A stretch of 64,000 nt of DNA from Candidatus Latescibacterota bacterium (GTDB taxonomy: Bacteria; Latescibacterota; UBA2968; UBA8231): positions 1 through 64,000 of the forward strand of contig JAJEGS010000040.1 of NCBI GenBank assembly GCA_022819745.1, written 5' to 3'. A program made the position numbers and the translations under genes. A model generated the notes under the pieces. It saw only the letters and a list, made by a program, of their open reading frames with translations, was not told the DNA's origin and ran no database searches. The stretch's first letter is position 1. Each line of letters begins with the position of its first letter. Below are positions 1 to 7,491 of this stretch, piece after piece.

Positions 1-120
1 CTGAGATGGCTCAAACGGTGGATCGCCCACCAACGCCAACGCTTGCCCCCCTTCAATGCACAGTTGGCACCCACAGGAATCAGAACCGTTAGGAAAACCA
101 AAAAACCTAGCAAAAAGTAA
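1..120 (+). CDS. possible C-terminal end of a truncated CDS
   Basis: Frame 1 is open from the first base to a TAA at 118-120 and would encode 39 residues, starting LRWLKRW and ending in a lysine-rich tail (RKTKKPSKK). This looks like the basic cytoplasmic end of a protein that starts left of the window, but the stretch is too short to assign a family. Another frame encodes a short peptide starting MAQTVDRPP, so the call rests only on the open frame and the tail composition. It lies 82 bases ahead of the next gene. Confidence 0.3.
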   Translation: MRWLKRWIAHQRQRLPPFNAQLAPTGIRTVRKTKKPSKK

Positions 121-202
121 AAATGTAAGGGAATCAGACTCGGAACAATAGATTATGGAACGCCGTTTACCTGCGCAGTACTCGATGATTTCGGAGACGA
201 CC

Positions 203-2854
203 ATGAGGAAATCGGGTCTTTTGTCCACGGTGCTCTGTTTTGTAGCCCTTTTTCTTCCTATGGCTTTGAACGGGGCATGGGCCCAGTCGAAGGGTTACAG
301 TTTGGGTGCGGACCGGGTGGAGGTGCGGACCCAGGCGCATTGGCAGGCTTGGGAGTTCCCGAGCGATATGGTGACCATAACGCCGTCTGGCTCGGTGCAG
401 TCCAGATTCATACAAGTCCCGCACAACGCCGTATTGAATGCGGCCGACTTCAGCTATCCCATTGATGGCAGCTTGCAAGATCAGTACGCCAATTCGTTCA
501 AGGATGAAGACAACAATCTGCTGGCGCGCGGGGGTATCAAAAGGGCTGGTTCAAATCCGCAGCTAGCGGAGCGGGCCATTGACGCAGATCCGACTACAGC
601 TTGGGAGCCGAATTCGGCTGATCCCCTGCGGGACTGGGTGTTGGAGATTGATCTTGGCCGTCTAGTGTCGGCCACCAAGGTCGTTGTGCGCTTTGCCGAA
701 GAAGGGGATCCGTTTCTGCAATTCAGGGTACATTCGGCAGGAGGGCAAAACCCCTTTGGCACGGCTGACCGCAGCGGTGCCTTGGACTACACTATAGTGG
801 GCGGCACTACCCAACCCAATCGCGACCAGCGAGTGTTTGAGTTCGACCTCGCACCACTGAGCACCCATACAGAAGAGTGGACCGGCCGCATTGTGCAGTA
901 CCTGCGCGTCGTGGCCACGGCCACCAATGGCGAGCGGGCGCAACAGCTCTCTGCCGAGGAGTATCAGGCGTTGACAGCAGAGAACCAAGGCGCGGTGGAA
1001 TACGTCTGGAAAATCGCTGGCGAAGAGCGTCTAGTAACGGCCGAGCGCTACGATCAGTTGCCACTTGAGCAGCAGGGTGGGGTGCGCTATTACCGCCGCG
1101 AAAGGCCCCAACTCGCCGAAGTGGAGGTGTGGACTGTGGGCGAGAACATTGCCTTGGGGATCGTAGAGCGCGGCGGTAATTTACACGATGTCAATCCCAA
1201 TTCTTCGCCTGAACTTGCCGCTGACGGCAACGTGCGCACTGAGTGGCAGGGCATGGTTTACTTTCCCACCGGAGAGACCGCTGAGTGGGGCCTGTTGAAC
1301 GTGAATTTGGGCTCGCACTTTTTGGTCCATGCCGTGCGCATCATTACCCGCATCGGCGGAAGAAATCTGATTGGTTATACATTGCGCGGTTCGGACGGCT
1401 CGCTGGCACCCGATGGCAGTTTGATCTGGGAGGAATTGAGTGGTGAGACGCGGCAGTTAAACCAGAATACGCGGCTGTTCGAGGATCGCTTTGCGCCGCG
1501 CCCAATACGCTTTTTAGAATTCCGCAACCTAGATATTGCCCGTCGCACTAGGGCCCATGAAGGGCACCGGATACTGAGCACGGTGACAGAAATCCAAGTT
1601 TTCGCCAACGGATACCTACCGATCCTCGAGATGACTTCTGATCTCATTGATTTGGGGAGTTCCAAGACGCTGACGACCATCGACTGGGAAGCCGACACGC
1701 CCGCGGGCACGGCGGTAGAAGTCCGCACTCGCACGGGAAACGATCTGCGCGAAGTAAACCGCTATTTCAAAAAAGACGGCACGGAAGTAGCCAACAAAGA
1801 AGAATACGAGAAGCAGCCGGCCTTCTTCAGGGGGGAAATCCTTACCGAGTTCCTGCCGGGACCGGGCTGGAGCAACTGGAGTCAAGTCTATGTCAAACCG
1901 GGCGAGGTCATACGTTCCCCCAATCCCCGGCGCTATATGATGATTCAAGCGAGACTGCTCAGTGAAGACGCGGCAGTGGCCGCCAGCTTAGAGTCGATCC
2001 AGATCTATTTCACAGCACCGTTGGTGGATCGCATCGCTGGGGAAATAGAGCCCAAGCGGGATGTCCCCAGTGGCGAGCTCACGGATTTCGACCTCTTTAT
2101 CCGCCCCTCTTTTGCTGCTCGAGACCCGGGATTCGACCGCATCCGTCTCGTCGCACCTTCGCGAGCGAATATTGAACTGCGCCAAGTGAGTTTAGGAGAC
2201 GAAAGCGAATTTGTAGCCGGAAACGAGGAAAAATTTGCCGAGGTGGAAAAAGGCCGTTTTGAGAATGGGGCGGGGGAGCAACTGGACTTGACCAAGGTGG
2301 CGAGCGATACGCTGCAACTCGGCCTGCCAGGGGTACTGCGGCGAGGCAGTGCGGATATTGTGCGGGTCTCTTTTTCGTCGCGCGTCTTCTTGAGCGGTGC
2401 CACTTTTGCCGCCGAAGTTGGGCGCTCGACGCAAGCGGACAACTGGCAGCGGGTGGATCCAGCGGATCCGGTAGGGGATGAATTAGCCGCTGGTGAGGGG
2501 TTGACAGTATTGACGACTGCCCGCCGCGGGCAGATCGGGACAATCGAGGTAGATCCCGCCACTTTTACCCCAAATGGCGACGGCATTAACGACACGGCTG
2601 TCTTTTCGTTTGCCGTGCTCAAAGTCAATGTAGCTAGGCAAGTAGTGGTCTATTTATACGACCTAGCAGGTAGGGAAGTGAGGCGTCTTTCTGAGATGCG
2701 CAATATGGCGAATGGGCTGTATAGTCTTGCTTGGGACGGACGGGACGAAGGGGGAACGTTAGTGTCTCCGGGCCTTTACCTCGCCCGTATTGAGGTAGAT
2801 GACGACGCAGGGAATGACAACTCGGCTGTCCGCCTAGTTGGGGTGGCGTATTGA
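203..2854 (+). CDS. secreted discoidin-like protein with C-terminal FlgD Ig-like domain
   Basis: Exported protein of 883 residues. I start at the ATG at 203, not the upstream in-frame ATG at 155, because GGAG lies six bases ahead of it and the protein then begins with a clean signal peptide (MRKSGLLSTVLCFVALFLP, cleavage after GAWAQS). Residues about 110-250 look like an F5/8 type C (discoidin) fold, with a DADPTTAWEP motif and an EIDLGR strand. A second such unit lies around 320-460. The last 105 residues carry TFTPNGDGIND and LYDLAGREVRRL, typical of the FlgD_ig domain at the end of FCB-group secreted proteins. Two short YxxLxxExxG units (about residues 252-310) and the strings EVRTRTG and SPNPRRYM recur in the proteins at 33215, 38158 and 40223. 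Carbohydrate or surface binding is inferred; no enzyme motif is visible. Confidence 0.75.
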   Translation: MRKSGLLSTVLCFVALFLPMALNGAWAQSKGYSLGADRVEVRTQAHWQAWEFPSDMVTITPSGSVQSRFIQVPHNAVLNAADFSYPIDGSLQDQYANSFKDEDNNLLARGGIKRAGSNPQLAERAIDADPTTAWEPNSADPLRDWVLEIDLGRLVSATKVVVRFAEEGDPFLQFRVHSAGGQNPFGTADRSGALDYTIVGGTTQPNRDQRVFEFDLAPLSTHTEEWTGRIVQYLRVVATATNGERAQQLSAEEYQALTAENQGAVEYVWKIAGEERLVTAERYDQLPLEQQGGVRYYRRERPQLAEVEVWTVGENIALGIVERGGNLHDVNPNSSPELAADGNVRTEWQGMVYFPTGETAEWGLLNVNLGSHFLVHAVRIITRIGGRNLIGYTLRGSDGSLAPDGSLIWEELSGETRQLNQNTRLFEDRFAPRPIRFLEFRNLDIARRTRAHEGHRILSTVTEIQVFANGYLPILEMTSDLIDLGSSKTLTTIDWEADTPAGTAVEVRTRTGNDLREVNRYFKKDGTEVANKEEYEKQPAFFRGEILTEFLPGPGWSNWSQVYVKPGEVIRSPNPRRYMMIQARLLSEDAAVAASLESIQIYFTAPLVDRIAGEIEPKRDVPSGELTDFDLFIRPSFAARDPGFDRIRLVAPSRANIELRQVSLGDESEFVAGNEEKFAEVEKGRFENGAGEQLDLTKVASDTLQLGLPGVLRRGSADIVRVSFSSRVFLSGATFAAEVGRSTQADNWQRVDPADPVGDELAAGEGLTVLTTARRGQIGTIEVDPATFTPNGDGINDTAVFSFAVLKVNVARQVVVYLYDLAGREVRRLSEMRNMANGLYSLAWDGRDEGGTLVSPGLYLARIEVDDDAGNDNSAVRLVGVAY

Positions 2855-2908
2855 CTTTTGCGATGCGTCGGTGGTCGCATAACGGCCGTTGACACTCGCT
2901 GGGAGTGC

Positions 2909-2929
2909 GGGCGGGCCACAGGCCCGCCC
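2909..2929. repeat. GC-rich perfect hairpin between convergent genes
   Basis: GGGCGGGCC (2909-2917), loop ACA and GGCCCGCCC (2921-2929) form a perfect 9-bp stem. No T-run follows on either side, so it is not a typical intrinsic terminator. It may still end transcription from the flanking convergent genes, or belong to a dispersed intergenic hairpin family. Confidence 0.5.
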
Positions 2930-2987
2930 CTACCGACTATTTATCAAATTCAATTATTACGGCCACTTACCATTCTCTACTGCTTCG

Positions 2988-4715
2988 CTACTCGTACAGC
3001 TCCACTGCGGTTTCACCTCGGGCAAAGCGCTGTGCCGTCTGCACTGCCGACTGACTGCCCGTATTGCGTCGCACATCCGTAGCCCACCGGGCCAGCCCTA
3101 CCAGCAACTGTCCCCGCGCCGGATGGTCGGCGCAACGGTTCCACTCCTCGCTGACCGTACGCAAGCCGTGCAGCAAATGCCAGCCATTGTCGTCCTTGAG
3201 GATGGTTTGGCCCAATTCGCGCAGCAGACGGTCGCCGTCAAAGCCTCGGTGCAAGTACTCGCGGACCAAGCGGCCTACCTCGCGGATCTGGATGGTCTCA
3301 ATCGCCTCGATTACCTCGGCTAGGGCCTCGTCTTGGCCAGCGGACGCTTCTTCCGGGGTTGGGTGTGTTCTTAGGGGCCGGGGCGTGATATTGAGCCAGC
3401 GGTTTTCGAAGAATTGCCAAGCCGCGTGGTACAGGGCTCGGGCCGCGACCTGATCACCGGCGAAGCGCCGAGCCGTGCGCACGGACGCGGCTAAGAGCAT
3501 TTCGTGGTTCAAATCGAACCAACCGGGACTCATATTCACCGGCGTGCGGGCCATGCGGTCGGCCGCCAACAGCACCATGGTGGAGACCACCTGCTCGATA
3601 TCGGCTCCCGCTTTCAGCACCCGGGTCACTGCGCCAAAGGTCTCTTCTATGTCGCCGCTGACCAAGCCGGCGGCCAACAGATCCGAGTCGAAATCCCCCG
3701 AACCGGACGCGTACTGGGCGATCACCGGCTCCACCTCGGCGAACAAGTCTATGGCCTCCCGCCGGGCCTCTTGCGGGGCCGGTCGATTGCGGCCCAGCAT
3801 TTTGGCGGCTAGATTGCACACCAAGAGTTGGGAGCGGTCCCAGCCGAATTCCTCCAGTAACTCGGCTAAATAGCCCAAGTGGATCAGCGTTTCGGTCATG
3901 CCCAGCAGATAAGGCTCGACCGCGCACTCGTACAACAGCGGCACAATGCGGTCGTCGCAGTCGCCCAAATGCCGAGCGGTTACTAGGCATTTCTCAATGC
4001 CCTCCCAGGTCTTGTCGGCGCTGAAGATATGGACCCAGCGGGCCAGTTTGTCCCAGTTTATCGGCTGCGGCAGCGGGTGGATTTGGGGGCGGTCTCCGGC
4101 CCGTCCGGCGGCCCCAGAGGCCGCCATCATGAGGGGGATGAGGCGGTCGGCTGGCTCGTACAGGCGGGCCACCTTCACGCCGTTGACCAGCAGGGCCACG
4201 TCGCGGCCGCCATCGGGGCCTCGCTCGGTGGCGATAAAGCGGCCCATGTGTTCCATCAGCAGGTGCAGCGTCTCATCTTCGGAGACCCCTCGGGCCAGCA
4301 GGATGGCGATGGCTTTGGATAAAGTCCAATTGTCGCCGCTGAGCAGTCCTTCCTTCAGAAGCAGGAAGTGGGCGTCGCCTCGCTTGGAGTTGGCCCCAGC
4401 CACATCGATAAATACCTGACCGTCTCGTTCTTCCACCGGATAGGTGTCTAAATCGTCGCAGCCGCCGGTGAAACAGCCGCCGCCCCGCATGTCGTAGCTC
4501 CAGCCGTGCCAGTCGCAGGTGAGCACGCCATTGCGCACCCGACCCCGGGTGAGGGGGTACCCCATGTGCGGACATTGGTTGTCTGTGGCGTACAAGGTAC
4601 CTTGGTGGCGAAAGAGGGCCACGCTGCGGCCCTCAATCCGCACCGCCTTGGGCCGGCCTTCCTCCACTTCGTCGGCGCGGGCTACTGGTACGAAAGTACT
4701 CGTTTGTTCGGACAT
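2988..4715 (-). CDS. Rieske [2Fe-2S] protein with long helical C-terminal domain (copy 2)
   Basis: 575 residues. Residues 8-100 are a Rieske ferredoxin-type domain with both cluster motifs intact: C48-P-H50-MG and C67-DW-H70-G, so a [2Fe-2S] cluster bound by two Cys and two His is expected. The remaining 450 or so residues are alpha-helical and rich in His and acidic residues (IHLGY, HAAWQFF, NHEMLL). Their pattern is reminiscent of the questin-oxidase-like family (DUF4243), but I cannot confirm this. The architecture suggests an oxidase or oxygenase with a built-in electron-transfer domain; the substrate is unknown. The gene lies ten bases after its paralogue at 4726-6456 and has its own AAGGAGA ribosome site. 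The two proteins align along their whole length, so this is a tandem duplication. No signal peptide, hence cytoplasmic. Confidence 0.75.
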   Translation of the reverse strand: MSEQTSTFVPVARADEVEEGRPKAVRIEGRSVALFRHQGTLYATDNQCPHMGYPLTRGRVRNGVLTCDWHGWSYDMRGGGCFTGGCDDLDTYPVEERDGQVFIDVAGANSKRGDAHFLLLKEGLLSGDNWTLSKAIAILLARGVSEDETLHLLMEHMGRFIATERGPDGGRDVALLVNGVKVARLYEPADRLIPLMMAASGAAGRAGDRPQIHPLPQPINWDKLARWVHIFSADKTWEGIEKCLVTARHLGDCDDRIVPLLYECAVEPYLLGMTETLIHLGYLAELLEEFGWDRSQLLVCNLAAKMLGRNRPAPQEARREAIDLFAEVEPVIAQYASGSGDFDSDLLAAGLVSGDIEETFGAVTRVLKAGADIEQVVSTMVLLAADRMARTPVNMSPGWFDLNHEMLLAASVRTARRFAGDQVAARALYHAAWQFFENRWLNITPRPLRTHPTPEEASAGQDEALAEVIEAIETIQIREVGRLVREYLHRGFDGDRLLRELGQTILKDDNGWHLLHGLRTVSEEWNRCADHPARGQLLVGLARWATDVRRNTGSQSAVQTAQRFARGETAVELYE

Positions 4716-4725
4716 GGTTTTCTCC

Positions 4726-6456
4726 TTAGTCCTCGAAGATATCTACGGCGGTGTGGCCTTGGGCAAAGCGCAGAGCCGCGCGCGCGGCCGAGCCACTGTC
4801 TTTGTTGGTGCGCACATCTGTGGCAAAGCGGGCTAGCCCCACCAGAATCTGCAGCCGAGCTGGGTGATCGCTTGTGGCAAAACGCTCCCACTCTGCGAAA
4901 ACGGTCCCCAGCGTGGGGAGTAGCTGATGGGCTGTGTCGTCCCACAGGATGGCCCGACCCATAGCTTCTATCAGGGATTCTCCCGGGTGACCGGCTAGTC
5001 CATAGGCCAAGACGCGGGGGCCTACTTCTTGGACATTGAGCGTCTGGATGGCCTCCACAATGGACGCCGGATCTTCTGCGGTCGCCGAGGTAGTCAGAGG
5101 CTCGCTTAGGGGGCGGTAGGGAATGTTGAGCCAGCGGTCGTCGAAGAACTGCCACGCCGCGTGGACCAGCCCTCGGGCCGCGGCTGTGGGGCCTCCGTAG
5201 CGTTGCACTGTGCGCAGGGCCGCCGCCAAGTTGAATTCTCGGGTGAGACAGGGCCAGCCCGCCTCCACGTTCACTGGCACTCGGGCCATGCGGTCGGCCG
5301 CTAGCAATAGGCAGGTGTCGATGAGGCGGTCGATACTAACTCCGGCTTCTAGCTGCTGGGTCAAAGCTCCAAAAGCGGTTTCCAAATCGGCGCTTACTAG
5401 GGCCTTGACTAAGCTGTCTTCGTCGTAGGGAACCGCTAAGTCGCCGGCTTGGGCTTGAGCTAAGACCGGCTCCATATCGCCCATGAGGGCAATGGCGTCT
5501 CTGCGGAAGCGCTCGGGCTCGCCGCGACCTCGACCTACGAGCTTGGCCCCTAAGTTGAAAACCAACTCTCCGGCCTGATCCCAGCCGAATTCCTCCTGCA
5601 CCCGGGCCAAGTGGTCTAGCCAGATGATGTGGTCGGCAAAGCCGAGAAAATAGGGGGTTGTCGCACAGTCGAAGAGCAGGGGGAGAATGTTTTCTTGATA
5701 GCCCGCATGGCCAGCGGTGAACAGGCAGCGCTCAATGCGCCCGGCTTGGCCGTCGCGGGAAAAAGCGCGCACCCAACGCTCAATGGAGGCCCACTCCACT
5801 GGATCGGGCAGGGGGACCACATCCAAGCGCTCGGCTGCTTCCCCGGCCGCGGCTCCGGCTGCTGTGGCCAGGGCGATCAAGCGGTCTTCTCCCTCGTAGC
5901 GCCGCGCCACTTGGAGGCCGGACAGCAGGAGCACCACGTCTTGGCCTCCCTCGGCTTCGTGGGAACTGGCGATGTGGCGGCCTAGGTGGCGCACGACCAG
6001 CTCTACGATGTCGTCTTGGGGCACGTCGCCGCGCAACAGGAGGGCGATGGCCTTGGATTGGGTCCAACGGTCGCAACTCAGCAGGCCCTCCCACAAGAGG
6101 CTCAGGTGTTCCTCGCGCCGCCGGTAGCTCGGCTCGGGCACCTCGACCCAAATATCGGGGCCGCGCACCTCCACGGCAAAAGTCTGCAAATCGTCGCACT
6201 CGCGGTTGAAACAGCCGCCGCCCGCCAAGTCGAAGCTGCGGCCGTGCCAGTCGCAGGTGAGCACTCCGTGCCGCACCACGCCGCGGATCAGCGGATAGCC
6301 CATGTGGGGGCACTGGTTGTCGGTCGCGTAGATCTTGTCTCCCTCGTTGAACAAAGCAATGCTGCGCTCGCGGCCCAACCGCACTGCCCGGGCTTGGCCC
6401 GGCGGCACGGATTCGAGTGGTGCGGCGTTTACCCATTGCGTTTTCTGTGCGGACAT
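4726..6456 (-). CDS. Rieske [2Fe-2S] protein with long helical C-terminal domain (copy 1)
   Basis: 576 residues from the ATG at 6456. The open frame runs 43 codons further upstream, but that part is hydrophobic, crosses the promoter, and lacks a ribosome site, while GGAGG (6461-6465) sits five bases before the chosen ATG. The Rieske ligands are C49, H51, C68 and H71, in CPHMG and CDWHG. The C-terminal helical region matches the downstream copy (LLAADRMARVPVN, HAAWQFFDDRWLN, ARFATDVR). First gene of a two-gene operon driven by the promoter at 6512-6540. Function is inferred as a Rieske-linked oxidoreductase; the C-terminal domain may be questin-oxidase-like, with low certainty. Confidence 0.75.
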   Translation of the reverse strand: MSAQKTQWVNAAPLESVPPGQARAVRLGRERSIALFNEGDKIYATDNQCPHMGYPLIRGVVRHGVLTCDWHGRSFDLAGGGCFNRECDDLQTFAVEVRGPDIWVEVPEPSYRRREEHLSLLWEGLLSCDRWTQSKAIALLLRGDVPQDDIVELVVRHLGRHIASSHEAEGGQDVVLLLSGLQVARRYEGEDRLIALATAAGAAAGEAAERLDVVPLPDPVEWASIERWVRAFSRDGQAGRIERCLFTAGHAGYQENILPLLFDCATTPYFLGFADHIIWLDHLARVQEEFGWDQAGELVFNLGAKLVGRGRGEPERFRRDAIALMGDMEPVLAQAQAGDLAVPYDEDSLVKALVSADLETAFGALTQQLEAGVSIDRLIDTCLLLAADRMARVPVNVEAGWPCLTREFNLAAALRTVQRYGGPTAAARGLVHAAWQFFDDRWLNIPYRPLSEPLTTSATAEDPASIVEAIQTLNVQEVGPRVLAYGLAGHPGESLIEAMGRAILWDDTAHQLLPTLGTVFAEWERFATSDHPARLQILVGLARFATDVRTNKDSGSAARAALRFAQGHTAVDIFED

Positions 6457-6502
6457 GACACCTCCTGTATGGGGCAGATTGGGGATAGGCGTTGTTCTTT
6501 TC

Positions 6503-6540
6503 CTGAACAAAATAATACTGAACAAATGTTTAGTTGTCAA
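6503..6540 (-). promoter_or_regulatory. near-consensus sigma-70 promoter with overlapping palindromic operator
   Basis: Read on the minus strand, TTGACA (6540-6535) is followed by a 17-base spacer and TATTAT (6517-6512), giving a start about 50 bases ahead of the first Rieske gene. Between the two boxes lies CTGAACAAATGTTTAG (6518-6533), an imperfect 16-base palindrome (12 of 16 positions symmetrical). Its left half, CTGAACAAA, is repeated exactly 15 bases away at 6503-6511, so the -10 box is flanked by two copies. The layout resembles a TetR-type repressor site. No regulator gene is adjacent. Confidence 0.65.
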
Positions 6541-6552
6541 GAGGAAAAACAC

Positions 6553-6572
6553 AATCCGCAGATGAATGCAGA
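6553..6572. repeat. dispersed intergenic repeat, copy A
   Basis: AATCCGCAGATGAATGCAGA matches the intergenic sequence at 25041-25060 in 19 of 20 positions. Both copies lie outside genes, so this is probably a dispersed short repeat family of the genome. Confidence 0.45.
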
Positions 6573-6836
6573 ATAGTAGGAACAAGACGATCCACCGCTT
6601 GAATCGTTCAAATCATGCCGCACTGCTATATCTAGCCGTTGCGGCCACAATCCCTGTCCGCCCGCTCCGGCCTTGATACGGCAAAGATTCCCGGTTTAAT
6701 TGGAATGCCCTTATGAAAGCGAAAGCTGCTCGACTTTTAACAGAAAGCAGGACATGAGCGATCCGGCCCCGATTGTCCAAGACACCTTGGCCCAGAGCCA
6801 CGTTATCAGGCGCGGCCCAGACAATCACTGAACGCC

Positions 6837-7415
6837 TTGTCTAATTACTACGAACATGGGCCGCTGGTCCTGTTGCAGCGTCCGGTCGTTCTCATCGGCT
6901 TCTTAGGCGTTGACCAGCACGGCTTGGGCCGCGACTTGGCCGCCCTGAGTGGCCTGCCCCTTATCGAAGTGGATCGCTGGATCGAACACGAGGCCGGCCA
7001 GTCCTTGGTTTCCCTCGTGCAGACGCAGGGCATAGAGGCGCTGCGCCAATTAGAAGATCGTTTTCTCGCCCAAGCGCTGGCCACTCGTCCGCCCGGCATC
7101 GTCGTCTTGGGCGATGGGGCGCTGATCAAAGAAGTGAACCTGCAGCAGGTACTGGACAAAGCGACGTTGGTGTATCTCAAATTGTCGCTGGCTAGCACTT
7201 ATTGGAAGCTGCGCCACCAAATCGTAGGGCTGCATCCGCTGCTGCTGCAACCGCCCGAAAGCACGGCGGAACTCCGGCCGTTGTTGGCCGATCGCCAAGG
7301 CGGCTTTGACCAAGCTCATGTAACATTGGACATGGACGAGATGACGCCAGAGGCGGCGCTGCGCCATCTGTTGGATAAGCTGCCCCAATGGGGGACAGCG
7401 CGGCCTGTATCTTAG
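6837..7415 (+). CDS. shikimate-kinase-like protein with degenerate P-loop
   Basis: 192 residues beginning with TTG; the open frame contains no early ATG. The order of elements follows shikimate kinase (AroK): a beta strand plus loop (VVLIGFLG), LPLIEVDRWIEHEAG where AroK has its D-D/I-E-x-x-G segment, QLEDRFLAQAL for the FRxxE helix, and VVLGDGALI for the Gly-rich substrate loop. The nucleotide loop reads GFLGVDQHGLGRDLA and lacks the GK(S/T) lysine, and the canonical substrate arginines are not obvious. I therefore infer a homologue that has lost kinase activity or binds something else. No SD sequence is clear; a 25-codon ORF ends just upstream and could allow coupled translation. The gene is followed by the dioxygenase-HEAT gene after 76 bases. 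Confidence 0.55.
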   Translation: MSNYYEHGPLVLLQRPVVLIGFLGVDQHGLGRDLAALSGLPLIEVDRWIEHEAGQSLVSLVQTQGIEALRQLEDRFLAQALATRPPGIVVLGDGALIKEVNLQQVLDKATLVYLKLSLASTYWKLRHQIVGLHPLLLQPPESTAELRPLLADRQGGFDQAHVTLDMDEMTPEAALRHLLDKLPQWGTARPVS

Positions 7416-7491
7416 GTTTGCTCTACCCGGCCTCCGGCGATACTTTTTTGGCCGAACTCGTCCTTGCTCCCATCATCTCAGGAGACTTGTC

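Larger units (their letters stand above)
6457..6836. other. 380-base intergenic region with a possible short leader ORF
   Basis: Apart from the promoter/operator at 6503-6540 and a 20-base repeat at 6553-6572, I see no conserved gene. On the plus strand a 25-codon ORF (6754-6831, starting MSDPAPIVQD) ends TGA five bases before the TTG start of the kinase-like gene, so it could be a leader peptide coupled to that gene, or the frameshifted front of it. A 71-codon minus-strand ORF (6613-6828) looks like chance. Confidence 0.4.

Noticed and set aside
2005..2628. 207-codon minus-strand ORF opposite the first discoidin gene
   Set aside because: Ser/Arg-rich shadow of the FlgD-tailed gene.
6613..6828. 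71-codon minus-strand ORF in the intergenic region
   Set aside because: No ribosome site and no recognisable family; likely chance.
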